NCBI RefSeq assembly: GCF_007280415.1
Contig: NZ_VKKU01000002.1
Span: 434,001-498,000, forward strand
Direction of reading: 5' to 3'
From: Sphingorhabdus contaminans
GTDB taxonomy: Bacteria; Pseudomonadota; Alphaproteobacteria; Sphingomonadales; Sphingomonadaceae
Length of the DNA: 64,000 nucleotides
Made by a program: the position numbers and the translations under genes. Shown piece by piece: positions 53,202 to 61,343 of this stretch (positions within the stretch are counted from its first letter, which is position 1; each line of letters begins with the position of its first letter). Under the pieces are notes generated by a model. It saw nothing but the letters and a program-made list of their open reading frames with translations. It was not told the DNA's origin and ran no database searches.

Positions 53202-54575
53202 TCAAATCATCCGTTCCGACAGACGGGCAATATGCAGCGCTTTGGCCGCGCTCGAACGGATCAGCGCCAGATGCTCTCGGGCCAATTTGTCGGCGGCCAT
53301 CGCCGCGGTGTCGATGGAGACCGCATTATCCCGTGCGGTCGCATACCAGGGTTCAAAAACATGAGCCGCGCGGACAATTGCCCATGCCTTCACAAGATGG
53401 CCACCGAACCGGTCTGGATTCAAATCGGGATAGAGCAAGTCCGGCTCGCCTTTCGGAAGCGGTTCGCTCTCGACATTCTCCACATTGAAGTGCGCGCAAA
53501 CAACCGAAATGACCCTTTGCCATGCGTCGTAATCGACAGGTGGCTCCCCTCCCCAGGGGTCGGAGAGGCCGTGACCCGGCAAATCGATTTTCAACCGGCC
53601 GGATGCGGACAGCACGTCAAAGCTGCGGCCGGGGGCATGGAGGTGCAGAGTTTTCCCGGCACCTTGCCAATGGATCAACCCGTCAAAACCGCCTGCGGAC
53701 ACATGCAGAAAGCCGGCATCTTCATCGGTCGCGGGTGTAAAAGCCGGTGCGGGATGCTTTTCCAGAAAGTCCGCATTTGCGGCAAAATGGGAAGGCGGGT
53801 CGGATTGTTCCTGCGTCGTCCAGCCCGATGGCAAGGCCGGGAAACGCTTCATATGCGCGGTCATCGGATCGCCATGATAACTCGACAAAAACGCCGGCGG
53901 CACCGAAGCAGTTGCGGCTGGAACATCAAAGCCGGCCGTCAACGCCGCGCGATATCCGTCGCGATATGAATCGCCGGACGCCAGCAAATCCATGACCATA
54001 TTCTGGAGGGCCATGGGATCGGCGTGCGGGTTTGGCAAACGGCGGCTATTCTCCGGTTTGAACCATGGAAAATACCAGCTCTGCTCCAGCATCCGGTTCC
54101 ATGCCCAGACCAGATGCTCTCCAAATTCTTTAGGGGCGAAGGGTGGCAAATAATCTTCGCCGACATCGGCCAGTTCATCCTCGCGGAAACAGGGATAGCC
54201 CCCAACGCCCAGGGCCACGAATTTTTCCGGATAACGCCGCAAAGCGTTCATCAGGAAGATGCCCCCGGAATGAAAGCCATAAGCTGCAATGCCCCGAAAG
54301 CCTGCCGCGTCGGCAAATGCAATGATCGCATCGGCATAGTCGGCCGTGGACGGTCTTTCGACAGGCAAAGGATCGGATTGTCCGAAGCCCGGAGAATCCG
54401 GCGCTATGCAGGTGAAACGCTCGCCCCACTGGCGCATGACCGTTTCATATTCGGCGGATGATCGGGGACTTTGATGAATCAGCAGCACAGGCGGACCATC
54501 CCCGCATTTGCGATAATGCACGCGCCTTTTGCTTTCCGCGTTTTTTATGGTCAGATAGTGGCGCGTAATCTTCAT
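53202..54575 (-). CDS. Alpha/beta hydrolase with unusual nucleophile elbow
   Basis: 457 residues. The first 300 residues are an alpha/beta hydrolase core (PPVLLIHQSPRSSAEYE, IAPDSPGFGQSD), then a second segment of hydrolase-like character (LKIDLPGHGLSDPWGG). The elbow reads YGFHSGG (100-105): the position normally held by Ser is His102 with Ser103 next to it. It may use Ser103, or be a non-hydrolytic member. First gene of the leftward operon; the operator TTGTCCGGACAA lies just upstream of its start. I chose ATG 54575. Confidence 0.8.
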   Translation of the reverse strand: MKITRHYLTIKNAESKRRVHYRKCGDGPPVLLIHQSPRSSAEYETVMRQWGERFTCIAPDSPGFGQSDPLPVERPSTADYADAIIAFADAAGFRGIAAYGFHSGGIFLMNALRRYPEKFVALGVGGYPCFREDELADVGEDYLPPFAPKEFGEHLVWAWNRMLEQSWYFPWFKPENSRRLPNPHADPMALQNMVMDLLASGDSYRDGYRAALTAGFDVPAATASVPPAFLSSYHGDPMTAHMKRFPALPSGWTTQEQSDPPSHFAANADFLEKHPAPAFTPATDEDAGFLHVSAGGFDGLIHWQGAGKTLHLHAPGRSFDVLSASGRLKIDLPGHGLSDPWGGEPPVDYDAWQRVISVVCAHFNVENVESEPLPKGEPDLLYPDLNPDRFGGHLVKAWAIVRAAHVFEPWYATARDNAVSIDTAAMAADKLAREHLALIRSSAAKALHIARLSERMI

Positions 54576-54585
54576 AGCGGTAAAG

Positions 54586-54597
54586 TTGTCCGGACAA
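54586..54597. promoter_or_regulatory. Palindromic operator, copy 1
   Basis: TTGTCCGGACAA, inside a 19-base block AAAGTTGTCCGGACAAATT that recurs exactly at 58957-58968. It sits between the divergent hydrolase (54575) and amidase (54660) genes. The shape suits GntR/FadR-type regulators. No such regulator gene is in the window. Confidence 0.8.
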
Positions 54598-54659
54598 ATT
54601 TCACTCGACAAGCCAATAGTGCGCCTTAAATGTAAGCGCAAGCAAGGGAGTTTTCATAG

Positions 54660-55340
54660 ATGATGCTTTTAGGGACAAGGATGGTCTGTGACGGAAAGAC
54701 CGCCAGGCAGATATTTGACGAAGTAATGGCAAATCCGGCCCGGAAGAAATTCGGTTTCGGCGAAAAGATTGCCATTGTGAATGTCGATTTCCAGCAAGCC
54801 TATACCGCGCTCGACCGTTTCGCGACATCCTATGAAACCGACCCGCGCCAGATCGAATATGCCAATAGCATTTCCCGCCTTGCGCGCGCCAAGGGGATGC
54901 CCGTCGTGTGGACTCGCGTGGCCTATATGGAGAATGCCGATGATGCCGGCATCTGGGGCACCCGCACCAACACCCCGGACAGCCTACAAAATATAAAATA
55001 TGGCTCGGATCGCCATGCTTATGACCCGCGCTGCGAAATTGACGCCAATGATCTGCAGTATACAAAGCGCATGCCCTCGGCCTTTTTCGAGACGCAGCTT
55101 GCCAGCTTTCTTGTCTGGCACAAGGTTGATACCGTCGTTGTCACCGGCGGCAGCACATCAGGCTGTGTACGGGCGACCGCCGTGGACTCGCTCAGCCACG
55201 GGTACCGTACCATTGTCCCCATCGAAACCTGCGCCGACAAGCATGAAAGCTATCATTTTGCCAATCTGACCGACCTCCAGCTGAAATATGCGGATGTCGA
55301 GCCGGTGCAAACCGTCATCGACTGGCTGGAGGCGCGCTGA
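54660..55340 (+). CDS. Isochorismatase-family cysteine amidohydrolase
   Basis: 226 residues. The catalytic triad of the family is present: Asp43 (NVDFQ), Lys136 (TKRMPSAFF) and Cys169 (STSGCVRAT). Relatives include N-carbamoylsarcosine amidase, nicotinamidase and maleamate amidase. AAGGGAG precedes ATG 54660. It heads the rightward operon and is followed by deacetylases overlapping by TGATG. Deamidation of a half-amide such as a maleamate is my favoured reaction. Confidence 0.88.
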   Translation: MMLLGTRMVCDGKTARQIFDEVMANPARKKFGFGEKIAIVNVDFQQAYTALDRFATSYETDPRQIEYANSISRLARAKGMPVVWTRVAYMENADDAGIWGTRTNTPDSLQNIKYGSDRHAYDPRCEIDANDLQYTKRMPSAFFETQLASFLVWHKVDTVVVTGGSTSGCVRATAVDSLSHGYRTIVPIETCADKHESYHFANLTDLQLKYADVEPVQTVIDWLEAR

Positions 55341-56209
55341 TGCAGGAAGGCGCTTGCGATCCGGGGCTTTATGATTTCCAACCCTATCGGGGCCGCGCCC
55401 CGATCCAGTGGCCGGGGGACAAGAAAGTCGCCGTTTGGGTCGCCCCGAATCTCGAATATTATGAAATTGATCCACCCGCCCATCCCAAGCGCAAGGCCTG
55501 GACAAAGCCTCACCCCGATGTCGTCGGCTTTGCCCATCGCGACCATAGCAACCGCGTCTCTCACTGGCGTATGGCAGACGTAATGTCCAAGCACGGCTTT
55601 CCGGGATCGGTCAGTCTTTCCGTCGCGCTTTGCCAGCATCATCCGGAAATTGTGGCGGATGCACAGGCGCGCGGGTGGGAGTTTTTCAGCCACGGCATCT
55701 ATAACACCCGATATGCCTATGAAATGGACGAGGGCCAGGAACGCGCCATCATCGAAGACTCAATCCGGACAGTGCGCGAGGCAACCGGACAAACGATCCG
55801 CGGCTGGCTGGCCCCGGCATTGACCCACACACCGCGTACTTTGGACCTGATCGCGGAATATGGGCTGGATTACACATGCGACCTCTATCATGACGACCAG
55901 CCGCAATGGGTGAAGGTGAAGCAGGGCGAGCTTGTCTCGATTCCCTATAGCCTGGAGGTCAACGACCATTATGGCTTCTTCGTCTATAATATGTCGGGCC
56001 GGGAATATGCCGACACGCTTATCCGTCAATATGAACGTCTGGCGGCCGAAGGCGGGACGGTCATGTGCATACCGCTTCATGCCTATCTGATCGGACAACC
56101 ACACCGCATCGGACCGTTCGAAGAAGCTTTGCGGCACATCGCCGAAGACGGCCGCGCATGGATTGCCCGATCAGGCGAAATAGTCGACGCATGGAGGGCA
56201 CAACAATGA
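55340..56209 (+). CDS. PuuE-like polysaccharide-deacetylase-family hydrolase 1
   Basis: 289 residues of the carbohydrate-esterase-4 (NodB) fold, in the subgroup that includes allantoinase PuuE and cyclic-imide hydrolases, not a secreted chitin deacetylase (no signal peptide). Visible blocks are VAVWVAPNLEYYEID, RVSHWRMADVMSKHGFPGS, WEFFSHGIYN, RGWLAPALTHTPRTLDLIAEYGLDY. Translation is coupled to the amidase by TGATG. It probably opens a ring amide or imide. Confidence 0.85.
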   Translation: MQEGACDPGLYDFQPYRGRAPIQWPGDKKVAVWVAPNLEYYEIDPPAHPKRKAWTKPHPDVVGFAHRDHSNRVSHWRMADVMSKHGFPGSVSLSVALCQHHPEIVADAQARGWEFFSHGIYNTRYAYEMDEGQERAIIEDSIRTVREATGQTIRGWLAPALTHTPRTLDLIAEYGLDYTCDLYHDDQPQWVKVKQGELVSIPYSLEVNDHYGFFVYNMSGREYADTLIRQYERLAAEGGTVMCIPLHAYLIGQPHRIGPFEEALRHIAEDGRAWIARSGEIVDAWRAQQ

Positions 56210-57120
56210 GCCTTGATCCTTCCTATCTTGACTACCCCAAGCGGCAATATGGTTACGATCATGATCTTTATGGCTGGTCGGCGCTGCACGAACGCTCCCC
56301 CATTTACTGGCCGGACGGCAAATCGGTGGCGGTCTTCCTGTGCGTCAGCCTCGAATGGTTTCCGATTACCCCAAGCGACACACCTTTTCGGGCGCCGGGG
56401 CACATGCAAACAGCCTATCCCGATTATCGCCATTACACCGCACGCGACTATGGCTCACGCGTTGGAGTTTACCGGCTGCTTGATGCCTTCGCCAAGGCAG
56501 GGATCAAGGCAAGCTTTGCGACCAATAGCACCATCGCCGAACGCTACCCTGCGCTGGTTTCGGACATTGTCCGCGAAGGGCATGAGATTATCGCGCATTC
56601 CACAGACATGAACGGCACAATTGCGTCCGGCATGCCGGTTGAAGAGGAAAGGACGCTTATTACCACCACGCTCGATACTCTTGAACGGGCGACCGGCGCA
56701 AGGCCTTCTGGCTGGCTATCGATCGCGCGGTCGCAAAGCTGGTCCACGGTGGACCTGCTCAAGGAAGCAGGCACCCGTTATTGCTGCGACTGGGTGAATG
56801 ACGAATTGCCTTACCGATTTCGAAACGGCCTCATAAACCTGCCGCTGAATCATGAGCTTAGCGACCGGCAAATCATCACAGTTCAGCAGCAGTCGGTCGA
56901 CAGCTACGTCCAGTCAATGGGTGACGCCTTTAGCTGGCTGGCAGGAGAAGCAGAACGGTTTGGCGGGCGTATGCTGCCGCTGCATATCACCCCATATATC
57001 ATGGCGCTCCCCTACCGGATCGATGCTTTTGAACGATTGCTTGTGGATCTTTCGAACCGTCCTCAATCCTGGTTTGCGAAGGGTAATGCGATTGTCAACG
57101 CGTGGGAACAGCAGTCATGA
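56206..57120 (+). CDS. PuuE-like polysaccharide-deacetylase-family hydrolase 2
   Basis: 304 residues from MSLDPSYLDYPKRQYG. It is a paralogue of the preceding gene with the same order of blocks: VAVFLCVSLEWFPI, SRVGVYRLLDAFAKAGIKA, EIIAHSTDMNGTIASG, GWLSIARSQSWSTVDLLKEAG. The His-Gly of copy 1 is His-Ser here, so they may differ in substrate or form a heteromer. ATGA overlap at the start and at the end keeps the operon tightly coupled. Confidence 0.85.
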   Translation: MSLDPSYLDYPKRQYGYDHDLYGWSALHERSPIYWPDGKSVAVFLCVSLEWFPITPSDTPFRAPGHMQTAYPDYRHYTARDYGSRVGVYRLLDAFAKAGIKASFATNSTIAERYPALVSDIVREGHEIIAHSTDMNGTIASGMPVEEERTLITTTLDTLERATGARPSGWLSIARSQSWSTVDLLKEAGTRYCCDWVNDELPYRFRNGLINLPLNHELSDRQIITVQQQSVDSYVQSMGDAFSWLAGEAERFGGRMLPLHITPYIMALPYRIDAFERLLVDLSNRPQSWFAKGNAIVNAWEQQS

Positions 57121-57701
57121 AAAAGGCCTTTTTGCTTGCTATGATTTTCCTGCTGGGCAGTTGTGTCGTTATAAACGAGCCTGCGCGTGTCACGGCAGCA
57201 TCACCGGGAGTAAAGACGTCCAACGGCGATCTGCCCACGGATATACGCCGTGTAACGATGATTGTGCGCGATATGGAGAACAGCCTGAAACTCTATCGCG
57301 ATGTCATGGGCCTTGAGGTCAATTATGACGCGGTACTTCCCATGTCCGGCGTTGCACTTCCGGCGGGCGAACCCGGTGCGAAGGCGCGACTGGTGCTCTT
57401 AAACGGGAATGATCCTTTCATTGGCTGGATTGGCTTGATGGAATGGGTCGATCCGCGTCTGCCCGACCCGGGGCCCTATCCGGTGCGGATGGGCATCGGA
57501 GGGCATGTCATTGTCACACATACGGCCGATGTGGACCGTCGCTGCGCCGAGGCGGCACTTGTTCCCGGTGTTACGGTCACGAGCCCGCCACGCGATCAAA
57601 TCTACCCCGGACGCAATGGTGCGCCGCCGATCCGCGTCCGGGGATGCAATTTCTTCGATCCAGACGGAACGCTGATCGAACTGAACCAGATGCAGAAATG
57701 A
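57117..57701 (+). CDS. VOC/glyoxalase-fold lipoprotein
   Basis: 194 residues. It begins MKKAFLLAMIFLLGSCVV, a lipoprotein leader with Cys17 as the lipid site. A VOC domain follows (TDIRRVTMIVRDMENSLKLY, GVALPAGEPGAKARLV, FFDPDGTLIELNQMQ). VOC proteins bind metals and catalyse isomerisation, dioxygenation or lyase reactions. A lipid-anchored form is unusual next to cytoplasmic enzymes and may handle the substrate in the periplasm. ATG 57117 overlaps the previous stop. Confidence 0.82.
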   Translation: MKKAFLLAMIFLLGSCVVINEPARVTAASPGVKTSNGDLPTDIRRVTMIVRDMENSLKLYRDVMGLEVNYDAVLPMSGVALPAGEPGAKARLVLLNGNDPFIGWIGLMEWVDPRLPDPGPYPVRMGIGGHVIVTHTADVDRRCAEAALVPGVTVTSPPRDQIYPGRNGAPPIRVRGCNFFDPDGTLIELNQMQK

Positions 57702-58153
57702 GCAACCGTTCCGCCTTGCGGCAGGTCATGCCTGCGATGTTCGCCCATGAAGGTCATTGGGACGGATTTTACCGGCATTTCAGTGCCGATGGCGATCTGC
57801 TGGATCAGCACCGCACCACAACCTGGTGTGAACTGCCGGACAGCGGCCCATGGAGTTATATCCAGCACAACAAGCTTTTCTGGGAGGACGGACGTACCGC
57901 AGAATATGAATTCGGTGGTGCTTTGGTCGGTGATCGTCTTGTTTGGGATACGGACAGATTTTCAGGAACTGGCTGGCAAAGCCACGAAAACACGATACTT
58001 CTGATGCTTGATCGCAAGGATGTGCCGGACAGCTATTATATCGAACTGATCACTCTCGCGCCGGACGGACAAAGCCGTGCACGAACCTGGCAATGGTTCC
58101 TGCAGGGCAAAGCATGGAAGCGGACATTATGCGATGAATGGCGCACCGGATAA
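57698..58153 (+). CDS. Small lipocalin-like protein
   Basis: 151 residues. Beta-rich, with repeating aromatic strands: HEGHWDGFYRHFSADGDLLD, YIQHNKLFWEDGRTAEYEF, WDTDRFSGTGWQSHENTIL, ARTWQWFLQGKAWKRTL. It resembles DUF3598/lipocalin-like small-molecule binding barrels. No signal peptide. The ATG overlaps the VOC stop; last gene of the rightward operon. Likely binds a substrate or an intermediate. Confidence 0.65.
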   Translation: MSNRSALRQVMPAMFAHEGHWDGFYRHFSADGDLLDQHRTTTWCELPDSGPWSYIQHNKLFWEDGRTAEYEFGGALVGDRLVWDTDRFSGTGWQSHENTILLMLDRKDVPDSYYIELITLAPDGQSRARTWQWFLQGKAWKRTLCDEWRTG

Positions 58154-58183
58154 AATCGAGGCGCCTTAGGGTCAGGACCCTTG

Positions 58184-58900
58184 TTATCGACGCAGTTCGA
58201 CCAACTCATACCAGGTCATCATATATCCGCCGACACCGCCTTTCAGAAATATGCAATCCGCATCGTCGGTGATCCACAGATCATAAGGCGGGTGTTCCCC
58301 CGCCATTCCACTGTCGCCCGGATCGACAAACTGGAAATGCCGCGCTGCAAATGTGCCCGCTTTCACGGTCACTTCTTCCTGGCCAAGATAGATGCCGTCA
58401 ATTTTGACATGGGCAATCATGGGCGGGGTTGCGCCGCGATGGTCGGGCGATGGCAGATAGCAGTTGAACTTGTGTCTTTGCCCGACATGGGTCCAGTTGT
58501 GCGATCCCAGCATATATCCGTCCGACACAATGGGATGCGTTCCAAACCCGTCGAGCGGCAATTCGGCAATTACCTGCTGTGACAACCGGCCGATCGAGGG
58601 GCCGTAACTTTCGCATTCGATGGTCTTGCCGTCAAAACGCATCCAGCCCGTACCCATGAACGCATCGCCTACGGTCAGACGGACATGCAGGTCCATCGGC
58701 TGACCATGTTCGTCGATCGAATAGATGATGTCGCGCATGACGGTCGGTTCCGGCTCGTCAATTTCGCAATGGGCGCGCATGGTCACCTTGCCGTCGCTAT
58801 GGTGGGTGAACATGAATGTTTCATATCCGCGCACCTCATCCAGACGCTCCGGCTTCTTCGACGTATAAACTAACCGACCTTCGACCACCCGATGTTTCAT
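58184..58900 (-). CDS. Lipocalin-like barrel protein of unknown function
   Basis: 238 residues of alternating beta strands (VEGRLVYTSKKPERLDEV, KVTMRAHCEIDEPEPTVMRD, LHVRLTVGDAFMGTGWMRFDG, VKIDGIYLGQEEVTVKAG). It has no signal peptide. The look is of a DUF3108/DUF6134-type beta-barrel. It converges on the rightward operon, and its start is next to operator copy 2. Function unknown; a binding role for cluster intermediates is possible. Confidence 0.65.
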   Translation of the reverse strand: MKHRVVEGRLVYTSKKPERLDEVRGYETFMFTHHSDGKVTMRAHCEIDEPEPTVMRDIIYSIDEHGQPMDLHVRLTVGDAFMGTGWMRFDGKTIECESYGPSIGRLSQQVIAELPLDGFGTHPIVSDGYMLGSHNWTHVGQRHKFNCYLPSPDHRGATPPMIAHVKIDGIYLGQEEVTVKAGTFAARHFQFVDPGDSGMAGEHPPYDLWITDDADCIFLKGGVGGYMMTWYELVELRR

Positions 58901-58956
58901 GGTTCGTCTCCTTTGACTTCTTCCTTATCGTGCATTTTTAGCTTGCCAAGCGAAAG

Positions 58957-58968
58957 TTGTCCGGACAA
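58957..58968. promoter_or_regulatory. Palindromic operator, copy 2
   Basis: TTGTCCGGACAA with the same flanks as the copy at 54586, between the divergent lipocalin-like gene (58900) and the membrane protein gene (58995). Exact recurrence of 19 bases at two divergent promoters of one cluster argues for a shared regulator. Confidence 0.8.
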
Positions 58969-58994
58969 ATTCCGGAAAATTGTCGGAGGAATAT

Positions 58995-59681
58995 ATGACG
59001 TTTGCAGAATTGGATGTTCTCCGCTGGGTACATATCCTGGCTATGGTCTATTGGCTGGGGGGTGAATGGGGCGTTTTCCAGACCAGCTATAATGTAACAA
59101 ACTCGGCACTGAGCCTGGAAGAACGTAAACGGCATATGGAAACAGCCTACCGTATCGACATTCTGGCCCGGACCGGGATCGTGCTGCTTTTCCCGCTGGG
59201 ATTGCACATGGGAAAAATCTACGGCTTTGTTCCCTTTCTGGAAAGCGGCGGCGCTTTGACGGCGATGTGGGTATTTTTCATCGTCTGGCTGGGCATGACC
59301 TGGGCGGCGTTTATCAAACGCGAAACAGATATCGGGATCAAGATCACGCGAACCGAGGAATTACTGCGCTATCCATTGATCGCTGGCATCGTCATCTTGT
59401 CGGTTATGGCGTTCCTCGGCAACGGTCCTATTTTGTCGACAGAAGGTACATTCTGGTACCCCACCAAAATGATCCTCTATGCCTTCGCGCTTTGCATTGG
59501 ATTGTTCCTGCGTTTCGTTATGCGCCAATGGACGGTTTATTTCCGTGAACTGGCGGCCGGTCCCAATGCGTCGATACAGGCCAAGCTCGACAAGGAAATC
59601 GCCCAGGCACGGATTGCGGCCTATATCTACTGGATCACCATTTCGGGCATCTGCTTTTTGGGCGCTACCAAACCATTTTAA
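58995..59681 (+). CDS. Multi-spanning membrane protein (CopD/DUF2269-like)
   Basis: 228 residues with about five transmembrane segments: VLRWVHILAMVYWLGG, TGIVLLFPLGLHMG, ALTAMWVFFIVWLGMTWA, LIAGIVILSVMAFLG, MILYAFALCIGLFL. The first segment has the His-x-x-x-x-x-W-x-GG pattern seen in CopD/DUF2269-like proteins, which can bind haem or copper. GGAGGAATAT precedes ATG 58995. It is under operator copy 2; transport or redox help for the pathway is a guess. Confidence 0.7.
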   Translation: MTFAELDVLRWVHILAMVYWLGGEWGVFQTSYNVTNSALSLEERKRHMETAYRIDILARTGIVLLFPLGLHMGKIYGFVPFLESGGALTAMWVFFIVWLGMTWAAFIKRETDIGIKITRTEELLRYPLIAGIVILSVMAFLGNGPILSTEGTFWYPTKMILYAFALCIGLFLRFVMRQWTVYFRELAAGPNASIQAKLDKEIAQARIAAYIYWITISGICFLGATKPF

Positions 59682-59713
59682 TGCGGAGCGGGGGACGCCA
59701 CCCCGCTACTGTG

Positions 59714-59764
59714 GGAATCAAAAAAGGGGGACGGCAACCATGGTGCCGTCCCCCTTTTGATTCC
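59714..59764. terminator. Bidirectional terminator
   Basis: A 21-pair hairpin with a two-A bulge: GGAATCAAAA...GGGGGACGGCA facing TGCCGTCCCCCTTTTGATTCC. T-rich on both strands, it serves the membrane protein gene (plus) and the operon ending at 59782 (minus). Confidence 0.9.
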
Positions 59765-59781
59765 AGAGATAGAACCTGCGC

Positions 59782-60138
59782 TTAGCCGGCTTCCATTTCC
59801 TTGACGACATCTTCAATGGGCGGCTCGATTTCCGATAAAGCCTGCATATCCTGCTGAACACCACGCATCACACGGGCAAGATATTCGCGTACGATAAGGT
59901 TACGGTCGCGACCCGTTTCCAGATCCGGTACATAGGATTCTATATCGGCGCGGCTGATGGTGCCTTTGGCATCCAGCAACCGCTCCACGGTATCCAGCCG
60001 TTCTCGTATGACCGAAACCTCGCCGACCAGAGCCATCAGCATGGAGAGCAGACGGTCATCTTCAGGAGCGAGAAATTGTGGTCGCTTGCCCTTGGCCTTT
60101 AACCCCGAACGCGCAATCCAATCTATATCGTCGTTCAT
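59782..60138 (-). CDS. Small helical protein, end of FAD-oxidase operon
   Basis: 118 residues from MNDDIDWIARSGLKAKG. Mostly helical and charged, with a coiled-coil-like centre (LMALVGEVSVIRERLDTVER). ATG 60138 overlaps the methyltransferase stop, so it belongs to the same transcript. It may be an accessory subunit; family not recognised. Confidence 0.65.
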   Translation of the reverse strand: MNDDIDWIARSGLKAKGKRPQFLAPEDDRLLSMLMALVGEVSVIRERLDTVERLLDAKGTISRADIESYVPDLETGRDRNLIVREYLARVMRGVQQDMQALSEIEPPIEDVVKEMEAG

Positions 60139-61343
60139 TGCGCAGCCTCCGGTTTCCATGCGCCATAGGCGTTCCAGATGGCGGCACGGCCATAATCTTC
60201 TGTGGCTCCCTCTGGCGAAGGCGGGAAAATATTCTCATCCACCACGGCCTTCACGCCAACAACAAATTGTCCTTCCCGCGGCAGACCGTGGTCCGCCATA
60301 ATTTGCTTCAGGTCCAATGCATGCATCGCCGACCAGAAGGGCTCGTTATTGTTGAACGCATCCCAGTCGCGCATGAACTGCTCGAACAAAGGCATTTCAT
60401 CCGAATATTGGGGTTGCTCGATGTGGAACATCAACCCGCCCCGTTTCAGGACGCGTGCTCCTTCGCCAATGATCTTTGGCAATGCCTTGTTCGAAAGCTC
60501 GTGCAGGAACATGGTCGTTTGCACCCAATCAAAACTCTCGTCGGCAAATTCGGCCATTTCTTCGGCGTTCATTTGTTTGAACGTGATGTTCTTGACGCCC
60601 AGAGCCTGCGCCCGGGCATGGCCATAACGCAAACTCGGTGCTGCCGTATCGATGGCTATGACCTCGGCATCCGGAAAGGCTTGCGCAATGGGCACGGCAT
60701 TGTGGCCAACCGTCGCCCCGATATCCAGAATCCGCTTCGGGTTCCAGTCAGGCCGCTCCTTCTTGATCCATGCGGCGACCGCCTGCCCTCCCCCGTCGTT
60801 AAGCGCGCCTAGGGCGCCACCCGTTGTGGCAAACAGGCCGCAATCATAATTGGCACCTGCCGACACATCGCCGGGGCGTTCCTCACCATGGTAGCTGCCG
60901 GGCATGCAGTGGATATCAACCGCCGCCTGGTAACGCGGCACTTCGACTGCGGGATCAAGCTGCAGGGTTGCGCGGCCTTCATTATACTGACGCGCCATGG
61001 AATCGAGTTCATCCAGCTGACGCAGCACGACGGCACGGCCATTTTGCTGCCGCATCTCCATCGAATTGCGCTTCATCGCCGACCAGAAGCGGTGCCAACT
61101 GTCTCTGTTCATGGCATGACGGATTTCGTGCCGGTCCACAGGTTCGCGCCCATGCTCCGCCTTGAACGCCGGCAGAACCCTGCGTTCATAGGCAAGTCTG
61201 TTTCCGGCCCCCAAATCACCCGAAAGATAGCGGTTGAGATTTGCCAGAAAATTGAACCGTGCCGCCTCGTCATGATTGGGCTTCGGGAACATCTCATGCT
61301 GTGTGACCGCGGTATAGGGCGGCGGGACGTCCATCTTGCTCAT
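60135..61343 (-). CDS. SAM-dependent methyltransferase with long helical N-terminus
   Basis: 402 residues. Motif I of class I methyltransferases is ILDIGATVGHNAV (about 205-217), with AEVIAIDTAAPSL and FDWVQTTMFLHELS following. About 190 residues of helical extension precede it. It is coupled by ATGA overlap to the nitrilase-fold gene upstream and to a small helical protein downstream. The methyl acceptor is unknown; a carboxylate or amine of a pathway intermediate is possible. Confidence 0.82.
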   Translation of the reverse strand: MSKMDVPPPYTAVTQHEMFPKPNHDEAARFNFLANLNRYLSGDLGAGNRLAYERRVLPAFKAEHGREPVDRHEIRHAMNRDSWHRFWSAMKRNSMEMRQQNGRAVVLRQLDELDSMARQYNEGRATLQLDPAVEVPRYQAAVDIHCMPGSYHGEERPGDVSAGANYDCGLFATTGGALGALNDGGGQAVAAWIKKERPDWNPKRILDIGATVGHNAVPIAQAFPDAEVIAIDTAAPSLRYGHARAQALGVKNITFKQMNAEEMAEFADESFDWVQTTMFLHELSNKALPKIIGEGARVLKRGGLMFHIEQPQYSDEMPLFEQFMRDWDAFNNNEPFWSAMHALDLKQIMADHGLPREGQFVVGVKAVVDENIFPPSPEGATEDYGRAAIWNAYGAWKPEAAQ

